Part shown: positions 1-8,738 of the stretch, piece after piece
How positions within the stretch are numbered: position 1 is the stretch's first letter
Layout of the letters: the number at the start of each line of letters is the position of its first letter
Assembly: GCF_014638845.1 (NCBI RefSeq)
Contig: NZ_BMFP01000001.1
Location: 333,337 to 397,336 of the forward strand
Source: Pontibacter amylolyticus
GTDB lineage: Bacteria; Bacteroidota; Bacteroidia; Cytophagales; Hymenobacteraceae
Direction: 5' to 3'
DNA length: 64,000 nt
Notes under the pieces: model-generated
Told to the model about the DNA's origin: nothing
Database searches by the model: none
The model's input: only the letters and a program-made list of their open reading frames with translations
Translations under genes and position numbers: made by a program

Positions 1-744
1 GGCGTTGTGGCTGCAGTTTCATGTGTATGATTGACATCCCCCTACCCCCTTCAAAGGGGCAGGGCTGTTAAGTTCTGTATAAAACTATCCCCTTGAGGGG
101 ATTATAGGGGTGTTGCTTCAGTACTAAAATGCTGATAGCTGGCCATATTACTGTTTTAACACAATCGTAAACACCCCTCTGAGAGCTACGCTCGCAAGTT
201 TCGAACTCCCGTTCTCACTTGTCCTCAAGGGGAGAATTACCCAGATCTTAACGGCCCTACCCTTCAAAGGGGGACTTCAGCCATTACCTGTATCAGGTAT
301 AATCCCTGATGAGAGTATCACAGACCACTGGCAGGTATAGCAATAGTAACTTGCACCTGAGCAATGAAACAGATCACTTCAGCCAGGTGCACATTACGAC
401 GCTCCACTGTTTGAGCGTTCAGCGAGTTTGGAGCGTCTTGACTTTTTTGCCTACTTTTTGTGTCAAGACAAAAGTAGGTGCCAGCCGCACAGGCGAAGCT
501 ATAGAACAATTCAGGTGCCTATACCTGCAACAGCCGTAGCTATACCTATACCTGGGCCAAGGACCCTACCATAGCAAACACGAGCGAGGACGCTCGCGCC
601 ATGAAAGTCATGAAAGTATAAACCTGCCAGCAAGGCAAAAAACCATTTATATCATATAAAAACCCCTATCCTCAATATAGGAAACAACTAATTTTCCAGA
701 ATAAAACGTATGTTTATACCACCAACACAAACACAAAACCTAAC
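1..744. other. gene-free, repeat-rich region
   Basis: No convincing gene lies here. The first 300 bases hold several short G-run/C-run hairpins of the type CCCCTT-CAAA-GGGG (around 41-62, 88-112, 229-275). Positions 363-600 are one copy of a dispersed repeat whose second, inverted copy is at 11691-11943. Small reading frames in this stretch are explained by the repeat. The promoter of the next gene probably lies near 709-716, where TATGTTTA resembles the Bacteroidota -7 box. Confidence 0.7.
363..600 (+). repeat. dispersed intergenic repeat, copy 1
   Basis: The stretch matches the reverse complement of 11691-11943. The best parts are 541-600, where almost every base agrees apart from a few changes, the palindromic segment near 435-475 (an arm ending in GTCTTGA, an A/T-rich run, then TCAAGAC), and the segment near 385-435 including TCAGCGAGTTT. 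It contains several AGGTATA/TATACCT heptamers, two of them in tandem with 6-base spacing at 541-553. The reading frames across it are by-products of the repeat. Confidence 0.75.
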
Positions 745-1212
745 ATGAGTCAATTAACCATCAACAGCCTCGAAGAACTGGAATCGTACCAGGGGAAAGA
801 ACTGGGTGTATCGGACTACCACACCATCACGCAGGAGCAGATCAAGAAATTCGCGGACGCTACCCTCGACCACCAGTGGATTCATCTGGACGAGAACCGC
901 GCGACCATCGAGACGCCTTTCCGGTCGACGATCGCGCACGGCTACCTGACGGTGTCGCTGCTTCCCTACCTGTGGGGCCAGATCGTGAAGATCGGGAATG
1001 TGAAAATGCAGGTGAACTACGAGATAGAAAGTCTGCGCTTCAACCAGGCCGTGACCGTGAACAGCCGGGTGCGGCTGCGTGCCAAAATGCTGTCAGTTAA
1101 AAACCTGCGCGGAATCGCCAAAACACAGATCGAAGTTACCCTCGAAATCGAGAACAGCCGTAAACCGGCTTATACAGGCGTGGTGACGTTCCTGTATCAT
1201 TTTAACGATTAA
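745..1212 (+). CDS. MaoC-like (R)-enoyl-CoA hydratase family protein
   Basis: The 155-residue protein has the length and pattern of single hot-dog-fold MaoC/NodN-type dehydratases. Near residues 36-66 it has the ADATLDHQWIHLDENRA region followed by TIAHGYLTVSLLP, which matches the family's catalytic Asp/His segment (D-x-x-x-x-H and the AHG turn). Such enzymes hydrate trans-2-enoyl-CoA in the cytoplasm; the natural substrate here is unknown. A -7-like TATGTTTA at 709-716 gives a leader of about 30 nt. The next gene follows within about 35 bases in the same direction, so the two are probably co-transcribed. Confidence in the family is high, in the exact reaction low. Confidence 0.87.
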   Translation: MSQLTINSLEELESYQGKELGVSDYHTITQEQIKKFADATLDHQWIHLDENRATIETPFRSTIAHGYLTVSLLPYLWGQIVKIGNVKMQVNYEIESLRFNQAVTVNSRVRLRAKMLSVKNLRGIAKTQIEVTLEIENSRKPAYTGVVTFLYHFND

Positions 1213-1247
1213 CCGGTCCGTTGGCGGGTCATCCAGACAATCAGCTT

Positions 1248-2477
1248 ATGAGTTCTTTAGCAGCAAATATTCGCGCAGCCTTCCCGGCCCTGCAGCAATC
1301 AGGTGATCAAGTGCCGTTCATCTATTTCGACGGACCCGGCGGTACACAAATGGCAAAGCAGGCCATTGAGGGGATGCTGGCTTACATCACTGGCGGGATG
1401 GCCAACCTGCACGGCGCCTTCCCGACCAGCGTGGGCACCGACAACCTGCTGCTGGAAGGACGCAAAGCGGTGGCGGACCTGCTGCACTGTGCTCCGGAGG
1501 AGGTGGCTTTCGGGCAGAACATGACGACGCTGGCCTTCAGCATCGCCCGCAGTCTGGGCAGCTTTATCTCTTCCGGCGACGAAGTGGTGGTGACCGAAAT
1601 GGACCACCGCGCCAACGTGGATCCGTGGGTGACGCTGGCCAAGGATAAAGGCGCTCAGGTGCGGTTTATAGAGCTGAACCCCGACACTTATACCTTAAAC
1701 CTTGACAGACTCGACGAACTGATCACCGAGAAGACAAAGCTGGTAGCGGTCGGGATGTCGTCGAACGTGACAGGGACGGTGACGGATGTGAGGCGGGTGA
1801 TAGCGCGGGCCAAAGAGGTGAATGCGATCGTGGTGGTGGATGCCGTGCACGCCGTGCCGCATCTGCCCATCGACTTCCAGGAACTGGGCTGCGACATCCT
1901 GTTTTGCTCTGCCTACAAGTTTTTCGGTCCGCACATTGGTATCGCCGTGATCGCGGCATCGCTTTTCGAGAAACTGCAGGTATACAAACTGGCGCCTGCA
2001 CCGCAGCAGATTCCCGACAAGCTCGAAACGGGCACCCAAAACCACGAAGCCATTGCCGGATTGATCGGGGCCATCACGTTCATAGAACAGTTGGGCGAAG
2101 GCCATACCCGAAGAGAACGACTGGTATCAGGCATGCAGCGCATCGAAGAGCACGAGCAGCAGCTCACAGATCGGCTGGAAAGTTTCCTGCGCCAGATGCC
2201 TGGTCTGAAGCTTTACCGAGCAGCTGAAGGCACCAACAAAACCCCGACCTTCGCCTTTACGCTGTCAGGTATAAAAGCCCGCGACGTGACGAGCTGGTTT
2301 GCCGAACACTACCATATGTGCATTGCCGACGGCCATTTCTACGCCTCCACCATGGCCGACAAACTGGGCGTAAACCCCATGGGCGGCTGGATCAGGATCG
2401 GCCTGGCTCCTTACAACACGATGGAGGAAGTAGTGCTTTTTGAGAAAGGCCTGAAGGAATTCATGGCTACTCACTGA
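1248..2477 (+). CDS. class V aminotransferase / cysteine desulfurase-like protein
   Basis: This 409-residue PLP enzyme belongs to the class V aminotransferase superfamily, closest in style to the cysteine desulfurase-like subfamily that includes VC1184. The PLP lysine is K224 in SAYKFFGPHIG, preceded by the DAVHAVPH segment that holds the cofactor-binding Asp and His. The N-terminus has the typical YFDGPGGTQ motif. I chose the ATG at 1248; an in-frame TTG at 1221 would add nine unconvincing residues. I could not identify the mobile-loop catalytic cysteine of IscS/SufS, so sulfur transfer should not be assumed; a kynureninase-like or other lyase role is possible. It probably shares a transcript with the MaoC-like gene, and a hairpin terminator lies at 2638-2680. 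Confidence 0.85.
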   Translation: MSSLAANIRAAFPALQQSGDQVPFIYFDGPGGTQMAKQAIEGMLAYITGGMANLHGAFPTSVGTDNLLLEGRKAVADLLHCAPEEVAFGQNMTTLAFSIARSLGSFISSGDEVVVTEMDHRANVDPWVTLAKDKGAQVRFIELNPDTYTLNLDRLDELITEKTKLVAVGMSSNVTGTVTDVRRVIARAKEVNAIVVVDAVHAVPHLPIDFQELGCDILFCSAYKFFGPHIGIAVIAASLFEKLQVYKLAPAPQQIPDKLETGTQNHEAIAGLIGAITFIEQLGEGHTRRERLVSGMQRIEEHEQQLTDRLESFLRQMPGLKLYRAAEGTNKTPTFAFTLSGIKARDVTSWFAEHYHMCIADGHFYASTMADKLGVNPMGGWIRIGLAPYNTMEEVVLFEKGLKEFMATH

Positions 2478-2637
2478 ACATCAATTAAATCAAGTGAATT
2501 GCCCCGGCGCGAAGCTTCTAATATACTGCCATATGAGGGTTGCTAAACAATAATTACTTACTTTTATCTTATAATTATACAATTATAGTTTTCCAACACA
2601 CGGGGTTCTATACCTCAAACTCCCTACACTGCTAACG

Positions 2638-2680
2638 AAAACCCATGCTTTGCCATATTTTAGCCAAGCATGGGTTTTTT
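2638..2680 (+). terminator. hairpin terminator
   Basis: Arms AAAACCCATGCTT and AAGCATGGGTTTT enclose a loop of about 15 bases and are followed by a run of T. It sits 160 bases after the class V aminotransferase-like gene. The remaining bases between 2478 and 2871 are A/T-rich and show no gene. Confidence 0.75.
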
Positions 2681-2871
2681 CATTCGAACACACGTAATCC
2701 TCGTGCAAACAGTCAGATTTTTTTAGTTAAGGGTTTAACACCGTGGTATTTAATGTAGCAACATTGAAACATCATGGCTTTAAAACAGTAGAAATTTATA
2801 AGACTTGTCTCCTGATCAAAAAGAAGGCAGGTAAAGATTTTTATATTTTGTAAATATTAACACAGAAAGCT

Positions 2872-3600
2872 ATGATGATGAAGAATATTTTGAAGCCAGT
2901 TGCCGTGATGACATTATCGACTTTTGTACTGTCTGGTTGCGCCAGTTCTGCCGAGACGACAGATGCAACTGCCATGGAACAAGAAGCCACATACAGTGAA
3001 ACCGAGCGTATGGCAGGAAGCACTACCGATGAGGAAGGCCAGATATTGGATGTGCTGGTTGTGGAAGAAAAGGCAATGGTTCCGGTTGGAACGATCGCCG
3101 TTACCGCGCTGGCCCTGGAAAACCCCTTTCCGATTGATGACATGTTTGATGACATTGACGATACAGAACAGTATACGGTCATGGAACTGGCTAGAAAAAC
3201 CCCTAACCTCTCCACCTTTGTGAAGCTAATCGAGCAGGCCGGCCTGGAAAACGACCTGGAGCGTTTAGATAAAATGACTTTTTTCGCTCCAACAAACGAA
3301 GCCTTTGCCAAAATACCGGAAGATAAGCTCGCCAAGCTGCTGCTAACTGACAACAGCGCTGTACTTTCCGCCATGATACAGGCACACATTCTGCCTTCGG
3401 AGGTAGGCTCGGGGCAATTACAAAGCAATACAAGAATCCGGATGACAGACCAGAGCTACCTCCTTGTGAGTACCGATAACAGTGGCACCATTACCTCAGT
3501 CGGGAACGCACAGCTGATCAAGACGGATGTGGAAGCCTCTAACGGCAGGATTCACGTACTCGACTCCGTCATTATGCCGTCCGCTGTGGTCGATCTATAA
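2872..3600 (+). CDS. FAS1 (fasciclin) domain lipoprotein
   Basis: The 242-residue protein begins with a lipoprotein signal; the lipobox is LSGC with Cys23 as the lipidated residue when translation starts at the first of three Met codons. Residues 24-100 are acidic and low in complexity. Residues about 103-238 form one FAS1 domain: VMELARKTPNLSTF, then the conserved MTFFAPTNEAFAKIP, and near the end GRIHVLDSVIMP. FAS1 domains mediate adhesion or carbohydrate/protein contacts at the cell surface, so this is likely an outer-membrane or periplasmic lipoprotein. The gene is alone and ends at a strong shared terminator. Start choice among the first three Met codons is not resolvable. Confidence 0.9.
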   Translation: MMMKNILKPVAVMTLSTFVLSGCASSAETTDATAMEQEATYSETERMAGSTTDEEGQILDVLVVEEKAMVPVGTIAVTALALENPFPIDDMFDDIDDTEQYTVMELARKTPNLSTFVKLIEQAGLENDLERLDKMTFFAPTNEAFAKIPEDKLAKLLLTDNSAVLSAMIQAHILPSEVGSGQLQSNTRIRMTDQSYLLVSTDNSGTITSVGNAQLIKTDVEASNGRIHVLDSVIMPSAVVDL

Positions 3601-3640
3601 GGCGAATAAGTCAGGCTGGATAGAATAAGCTAGACATGAA

Positions 3641-3683
3641 TTATAAAAGCGCTGAAGGAAGTGTTCCTTCGGCGCTTTTATAA
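3641..3683. terminator. bidirectional hairpin terminator
   Basis: A 20-bp stem with a single mismatch (3641-3660 against 3664-3683) has a three-base loop and A/T flanks that give a U-run in both directions. It lies between the convergent FAS1 and spoVR genes and can serve both. Confidence 0.9.
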
Positions 3684-3740
3684 TTTAAAGTAAGGACTTA
3701 AACAGGGCTACTAAAGTGGATAGACGATAGTCTCTGTCTC

Positions 3741-5255
3741 TTACTTTATCTCAAAAGAACTCTCATTGATCCCCAACTTATTCTTAGAGTGCAGCTCCAC
3801 CGGAAAGCCCCACAGGTAGCGGAGATGGGCCATGGTCTGGCGGGCGCTTTTGGTTTCGAGTTTGCGGTCCCGCTGCATGTAGTGCGTCAGGTATAGCTTG
3901 CTGGTCTGGTGCCGGTCTACGCGGGTCACCTGGATGTTGGGGATGTGGCTGGAACGGTCGTACTGTGCCGCCAACTGCTCCCGCACCCGGCGGTAGCCCC
4001 GTTCGTTGTGGATGGCCCCGATCTCAAACTCCGCTTCTCCTTCGTTGTCGATGATCGTGAAAAGCTTCATGTCGCGGATCACTTTCGGGGAAAGGTACTG
4101 CAGAATAAAACTGTCGTCGCGGAAGTTTTCCATCACATACAGCACCTGGTCCAGCCAGTCTTTGCCGATCAGGTCCGGGAACCAGGCCTTGTCCTCTTCG
4201 GTCGGCTCCTGACAGATGCGCTTAATATCCATGAAAATATTGAAGCCCAGGGTATAGGGATTGAGCCCGGAATAGAACTTGCTGCTATACTCTGGTTGAT
4301 AGAGCACGCCGCTGTGGCTCTTGATGAACTCCAGCATGAAGCCGTCGTTGAGGTAGCCCTCCTCGAACATCTTGTTGATGATGTGGTAGTGCACAAATGT
4401 TGCAAAGCCCTCGTTCATGACTTTGGTCGCGCCCTGTGGGTAAAAGTATTGCGACACCTTGCGGACGATGCGCACCAGTTCACGCTTCCAGGCCGGTAGA
4501 GCGGGAGCGTATTTCTCAATAAAATAAAGGATGTTGTCTTCCGGCTCTTTGGGAAAGCGCCCTTCGTCCAAAGCACCTGTTTCCAGTTCGGCTGTGCTTT
4601 TGGGCAGGGTACGCCACAGTTCGTTGTAGTTTTCATGCCGGATCAAAGTGAGTTTCTTCAGCCGCTCGTTCTCCTCCAGTGCCGACAGCTTAGAGGGTTT
4701 CCTGTACTTATCGACGCCGTAGTTCATGAGTGCGTGTGCTGCATCCAACACCTTCTCTACCTCCTCTTCTCCATGCTCTTCTTCGCAGCGTAACACATAC
4801 TCCCGCGCAAAAGCCATGTAGTCGACAATGGAGTCGGCCGAGGTCCAGTCGAGGAACATGTAGTTGTTGGCAAAAAAGGCGTTGTGGCCCTGGCAGGCGT
4901 GGGCGATCACGAGTAGCATCATGCAGGTGGAGTTGTTCTCCATGTTGTAGCTGATGCAGGGATTGGAGTTAATCACCAGTTCGTACGAAAGCCCCATGCG
5001 GCCCTTGCTGTAGTTGCTCTGGTTGAGCACGAAGTCCTTCCCGAATTTCCAGTGCGGGTACGAGGTAGGCAGGCCGGTGAGCGCATAGGCATCGAGCATC
5101 TGCTCCGAAGTCACGACCTCGATCTGGTTCGGGTATATTTTCAGCTTCAGATATTCCTGCCCGATCCGGCTGATCACCTCATCCGCCGCCTGCAGCGTTT
5201 CATAATCCCAGTTCGGATCACAAAACATCGCCCGGTATTTTTCTTTGTCAGTCAT
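3741..5255 (-). CDS. SpoVR family protein
   Basis: The 504-residue protein is full length for the SpoVR/YcgB family. It is alpha-helical and soluble, without a signal peptide. In non-spore-formers this family is found with PrkA (YeaG) and YeaH, and the three are co-expressed under starvation and stress in enterobacteria. The same trio is here on one strand in the order prkA, yeaH-like, spoVR. The family name comes from sporulation in Bacillus and does not imply sporulation here. A 116-base gap containing an inverted repeat separates it from the upstream yeaH-like gene. The biochemical role is unknown. Confidence 0.95.
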   Translation of the reverse strand: MTDKEKYRAMFCDPNWDYETLQAADEVISRIGQEYLKLKIYPNQIEVVTSEQMLDAYALTGLPTSYPHWKFGKDFVLNQSNYSKGRMGLSYELVINSNPCISYNMENNSTCMMLLVIAHACQGHNAFFANNYMFLDWTSADSIVDYMAFAREYVLRCEEEHGEEEVEKVLDAAHALMNYGVDKYRKPSKLSALEENERLKKLTLIRHENYNELWRTLPKSTAELETGALDEGRFPKEPEDNILYFIEKYAPALPAWKRELVRIVRKVSQYFYPQGATKVMNEGFATFVHYHIINKMFEEGYLNDGFMLEFIKSHSGVLYQPEYSSKFYSGLNPYTLGFNIFMDIKRICQEPTEEDKAWFPDLIGKDWLDQVLYVMENFRDDSFILQYLSPKVIRDMKLFTIIDNEGEAEFEIGAIHNERGYRRVREQLAAQYDRSSHIPNIQVTRVDRHQTSKLYLTHYMQRDRKLETKSARQTMAHLRYLWGFPVELHSKNKLGINESSFEIK

Positions 5256-5265
5256 ATTTTTTTGG

Positions 5266-5369
5266 GTATCAAGTATTAGGTATCACGTAGCAAGACTTAG
5301 CTTGAGGGAATGGCTTGAAAAAGGATGTTTTGAAGGCATCGTGCTACTTGCTACGTGATACTTGATACG
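5266..5369. repeat. intergenic inverted repeat between yeaH-like and spoVR genes
   Basis: A perfect 15-bp arm (GTATCACGTAGCAAG, 5280-5294) is repeated in reverse at 5347-5361, and both arms are extended by further GTATCAAG/CTTGATAC matches. The word TATCACGTAGCA also forms the arms of the element at 47338-47517. On the polycistronic mRNA it would form a long hairpin just upstream of spoVR. Confidence 0.8.
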
Positions 5370-5371
5370 TT

Positions 5372-6631
5372 TTAAGCCACGCTTCGCTTCCTGAACAGTC
5401 CCTGGAAAACAGGCCAGATCTCGAAAGGCTCGTATACCTGCCTGATCGAGAAAGAGTCGTCGTCACTGATGCGGTTGTAGGCCTGCCACAGGTCACTTTC
5501 GCGCGGACTGTTGCTGATCTCAAGATAGGCCATGTACTGAATAGCGGGCAGGATATTCTCCAGCAAAAGCTGCTTGCATTCGGTCGCGTCCTGCTTCGAC
5601 CACACGTCACCGTCGGAGGCCTGGCAGCAGTACACGTTCCAGTTCTCGTCGTAGCGGGTGCGCATGATCTGCTCCATCAGCTTGAGCGAGGGCGCCACCA
5701 CCGTACCGCCACTTTCTCTGGAATTGAAAAACTCTTCTTCAGACACTTCCTTGGCTTCGGTATGGTGCCGGATAAAGACCAGCTCCACGTTCTTGTACTG
5801 CCGGGTCAGGAAGATGTAGAGCAGCGTGAAAAAGCGCTTGGCTACGTCTTTCTCATGTTGACCCATCGAGGCCGATACGTCCATGATGCAGAACATCACG
5901 GCCGAAGTGACAGGTATAGGCACCCGCTCAAAATTGTTGTAGCGCAGGTCAATGTCCTCGAAGAAAGGAAGGGTGCTCGCCTGTCGCCTAACCTTTTCCA
6001 CTTCCTCGGTGAGCGTGCTTTTCAGCTGCGGGTCGGTCGCCAGCGACAGCTGCTCCTCCAGTAGCGCCAACTTCTTGTCCAGTACGCCCTTGAGGGCCAG
6101 TCGACGCCCAAGCGACTGTTGGTAGCTGGTCTTGATGTTGAGGCGGGAAGGAACGCTGTCGCGGGTATAACCGGCTCGTCGCATCTCAAAATTATCAGTG
6201 CTGTCCATCAGTTTCTTCACCATGTTGGGCAGCGCCAGGTCGTCAAAAAAGTACTTCAGAAACTCCTCCCGCGACAGCACCACGGTAAACTCATCCTCGG
6301 TCACCTCCGGACTGTTGGAGCCCTTGCCCCGTCCGCCGCCGCCTCCTCCCCCTTTGGGTTTGGGCACGCGGTCGCCCTCGCTAAACTTGTCGTTGCCGGG
6401 CCTCACACTTTGCTTCTTGCCGGTTTTGGGGTCGTGGTGAAAAGTAGGTTCATCGAGTCCGCGCACAGGCACCTTCACACTACCACCGGTACTGCTGTCC
6501 TTGATGCTCTCCTGCGAAATGATGTCAGGTATAGCCTTCTTGATCTGGCTCTCCACCCGCTTCAGAAACTTCTGCCGGTTCCCGGTGGACTTCCCCTTGT
6601 CGTTCTTCCGTCTGTCGATGATGTGGCTCAT
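5372..6631 (-). CDS. YeaH/YhbH family (DUF444) protein
   Basis: The 419-residue protein matches the DUF444 family. Residues 1-90 are basic and probably flexible, followed by a seven-glycine run at 94-100. The C-terminal half resembles a von Willebrand A fold, with the metal-site motif DVSAS at 251-255 followed by Met-Gly. YeaH homologs act with the PrkA kinase and SpoVR proteins in stress and stationary-phase responses; the molecular role is not settled. It lies between prkA and spoVR with palindromic sequence on both sides. The glycine run resembles that of homologs and is not a sign of damage. Confidence 0.94.
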   Translation of the reverse strand: MSHIIDRRKNDKGKSTGNRQKFLKRVESQIKKAIPDIISQESIKDSSTGGSVKVPVRGLDEPTFHHDPKTGKKQSVRPGNDKFSEGDRVPKPKGGGGGGGRGKGSNSPEVTEDEFTVVLSREEFLKYFFDDLALPNMVKKLMDSTDNFEMRRAGYTRDSVPSRLNIKTSYQQSLGRRLALKGVLDKKLALLEEQLSLATDPQLKSTLTEEVEKVRRQASTLPFFEDIDLRYNNFERVPIPVTSAVMFCIMDVSASMGQHEKDVAKRFFTLLYIFLTRQYKNVELVFIRHHTEAKEVSEEEFFNSRESGGTVVAPSLKLMEQIMRTRYDENWNVYCCQASDGDVWSKQDATECKQLLLENILPAIQYMAYLEISNSPRESDLWQAYNRISDDDSFSIRQVYEPFEIWPVFQGLFRKRSVA

Positions 6632-6636
6632 TTGAG

Positions 6637-6806
6637 TTAGTGATTGAGTGATGGAGTGATTGAGCGAATGAGTGAGTTATTTTTATTGAGTGAATGAGTG
6701 AGTTAGTGAATTGTTAAATTGTTGATGGTTAAATTGTTGAGATTAATAATTAACAACTCTCCAATGTGACATCACTCATCCACTCCATCACTAATTCACT
6801 CCATCA
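6637..6806. repeat. degenerate palindromic repeat between prkA and yeaH-like genes
   Basis: The gap is built from variants of GAGTGA(A/T)TGAGTGAGTTAG on one side and their complements (CACTCATCCACTCCATCAC) on the other, with two GTTAAATTGTTGA units near the centre. The halves can pair imperfectly into a hairpin of about 170 bases. No reading frame or promoter was recognised here. Confidence 0.7.
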
Positions 6807-6809
6807 AAA

Positions 6810-8738
6810 TCACGCCATTGTTTTTCTTACGCGCATGAACCAATCTACCAGGATGCGGATCTGCTTGTCGGTGTAGCCGCGGTCGCGCATGCGGCGGGTG
6901 AAGTCACGGTGCTTCTTCTCGTCTTCCTCGTTGGTTTTCACGTTGAAGGAAACAACTGGCAACAGGTCTTCGGTGTTGGTGAAGATCTTCTTCTCGATCA
7001 CGTTTTTGATCTTTTCATAGGAATCCCAACGTGGGCTTTGTCCGCCATGATTGGCCTTAAAGCGCAGGAAGAAGTTGGTCACCTCGGAGCGGAAGTCTTT
7101 CGGGTTGGCGATGCCGGCCGGCTTCTCGATCTTCTCCAGTTCCTCGTTCAAAATGCTGCGATCGAAGATCTCCCCGGAGTCCGGGTCGCGGTAATCGTTG
7201 TTCTGCATCCAGTGGTCGGCGTATACCACATACTTCTCGAAGATGTTCTGGCCGTAGGAGCTGTAGGATTCGATGTAGGCCTTCTGGATCTCGTCGGAAA
7301 TGAACTCGGCATACTTGCTGGCCAGCACCGACTTGATCAGGTGCAGGTATTTGGTTTCGGTTTCAGGCGGCAGCATCATCTTAATCACTTCCTGCTCCAG
7401 CACATACAGCAGGTGCACCGGGTTAGCGGCAATCTCCTCGCTGTCGAAGTTGAAAACCTTGGAAAGAATCTTGAAGGCGAAGCGGGTCGATATACCCTGC
7501 ATGCCCTCGTTTATACCTGCATCGTCGCGGTACTCCTGTATGGACTTGGCGTTCGGGTCCGTCTCGCGCAGGGTCTCGCCGTTGTATACCCGCATCTTGG
7601 AGTAGATGCTGGAATTCTCCGGCTCCTTCAGGCGCGACATCACCGAAAACTCAGCCAGCAACTCGATGGTCTTCGGGGCGCAGGGCGCTTCTTTCAGGGA
7701 GCTTTCGCGGATGAGCTTTTCGTAAATCTTGATCTCTTCGCTCACGCGCAGGCAGTAAGGCACCTGCACTTTGTAAATACGGTCGAGGAAGGCTTCGTTC
7801 TTTTTGTCGTTGAGGAATTTTGCCCACTCCGACTCGTTGGAGTGCGCCAGAATAATGCCGTCGAAAGGTATAGCGCCGATCGGCTCGGTGCCTTTGTAGT
7901 TCTTTTCCTGGGTGGCGGTGAGCAGCGGGTTCAGCACCTTGATCGGGGCCTTGAACATCTCCACGAACTCCAGCAAACCCTGGTTGGCGAGGCACAGACC
8001 ACCGGTATACGAGTAGGCGTCCGGATCGCTCTGCTGGTAATCGGCCAGCTTGCGGATGTCGACTTTGCCCACCAGGGTAGAAATATCCTGGTTGTTTTCG
8101 TCGCCAGGCTCGGTCTTGGAAATCGCGATCTGCTCCTGGATGGACGGGAAAAGCCGCACCACCTTGAAACGGTTGATGTCACCGTCAAACTCACGCAGCC
8201 GCTTAGATGCCCAGGGGCTCATGCAGCCGGGTATGTAGCGGGCAGGTATAGCGTACTCCTCTTCCAGCTCTTCGGCATAGTCGGCAAACAGCCCCAGCGG
8301 ACTCTCGAACACCGGACTGATCTGGTCGTCGGCTTTGAGCACATAGATCGGGTTCTGCTGCATCAGGTGCTTCAGTTTCTCGGCGAGGGAGCTTTTGCCG
8401 CCTCCCACAGGCCCCATCAGGTATAGGATCTGCTTCTTTTCCTCCAGCCCCTGCGCCGAGTGGCGGAAGTAGGACACGATCTGCTCGATGGTGCTTTCCA
8501 TGCCGTAGAAATCGCGGAAGGCGGGGTAAATCTTGATTTTCTTGTTGGAGAAAATGCGGCTCAGTTTAGGGTCCTGGCGCGTGTCGAGCATCTCCGGCTC
8601 CCCGATGGCATCAAGGATGCGCTCGGCGGGCTTGGCGTACATCTTCGGGTCTTTCCGACACTCCTCAAGATAGGCAGCTACTGTCATCTCGTTCGTGGAG
8701 GCACTGTAATTGGTCTTGATCTTTTCTAAAATATTCAT
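6810..8738 (-). CDS. prkA: PrkA family serine protein kinase / AAA protease-like
   Basis: At 642 residues this is full length for PrkA (YeaG). A Walker A motif GPVGGGKSS lies at 109-117 in an AAA-type ATPase domain, and the C-terminal third corresponds to the PrkA kinase-like domain. It is predicted to be cytoplasmic. PrkA homologs are reported to phosphorylate proteins on serine, and some to have ATP-dependent protease activity. It is the first gene of the prkA, yeaH-like, spoVR set, and the upstream 525-base region carries a perfect 18-bp palindrome that may be an operator. Confidence 0.95.
   Translation of the reverse strand: MNILEKIKTNYSASTNEMTVAAYLEECRKDPKMYAKPAERILDAIGEPEMLDTRQDPKLSRIFSNKKIKIYPAFRDFYGMESTIEQIVSYFRHSAQGLEEKKQILYLMGPVGGGKSSLAEKLKHLMQQNPIYVLKADDQISPVFESPLGLFADYAEELEEEYAIPARYIPGCMSPWASKRLREFDGDINRFKVVRLFPSIQEQIAISKTEPGDENNQDISTLVGKVDIRKLADYQQSDPDAYSYTGGLCLANQGLLEFVEMFKAPIKVLNPLLTATQEKNYKGTEPIGAIPFDGIILAHSNESEWAKFLNDKKNEAFLDRIYKVQVPYCLRVSEEIKIYEKLIRESSLKEAPCAPKTIELLAEFSVMSRLKEPENSSIYSKMRVYNGETLRETDPNAKSIQEYRDDAGINEGMQGISTRFAFKILSKVFNFDSEEIAANPVHLLYVLEQEVIKMMLPPETETKYLHLIKSVLASKYAEFISDEIQKAYIESYSSYGQNIFEKYVVYADHWMQNNDYRDPDSGEIFDRSILNEELEKIEKPAGIANPKDFRSEVTNFFLRFKANHGGQSPRWDSYEKIKNVIEKKIFTNTEDLLPVVSFNVKTNEEDEKKHRDFTRRMRDRGYTDKQIRILVDWFMRVRKTMA

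Noticed and set aside
309-539. Small frame in the first repeat copy
   Set aside because: The equivalent frame in the second copy (11632-11871, opposite strand) differs in protein but not in repeat structure, so it is repeat translation.
6909-8426. Long open frame (505 codons) opposite to prkA
   Set aside because: It mirrors prkA codon by codon; the protein lacks domains and is biased as expected for an antisense frame of a G/C-rich gene.
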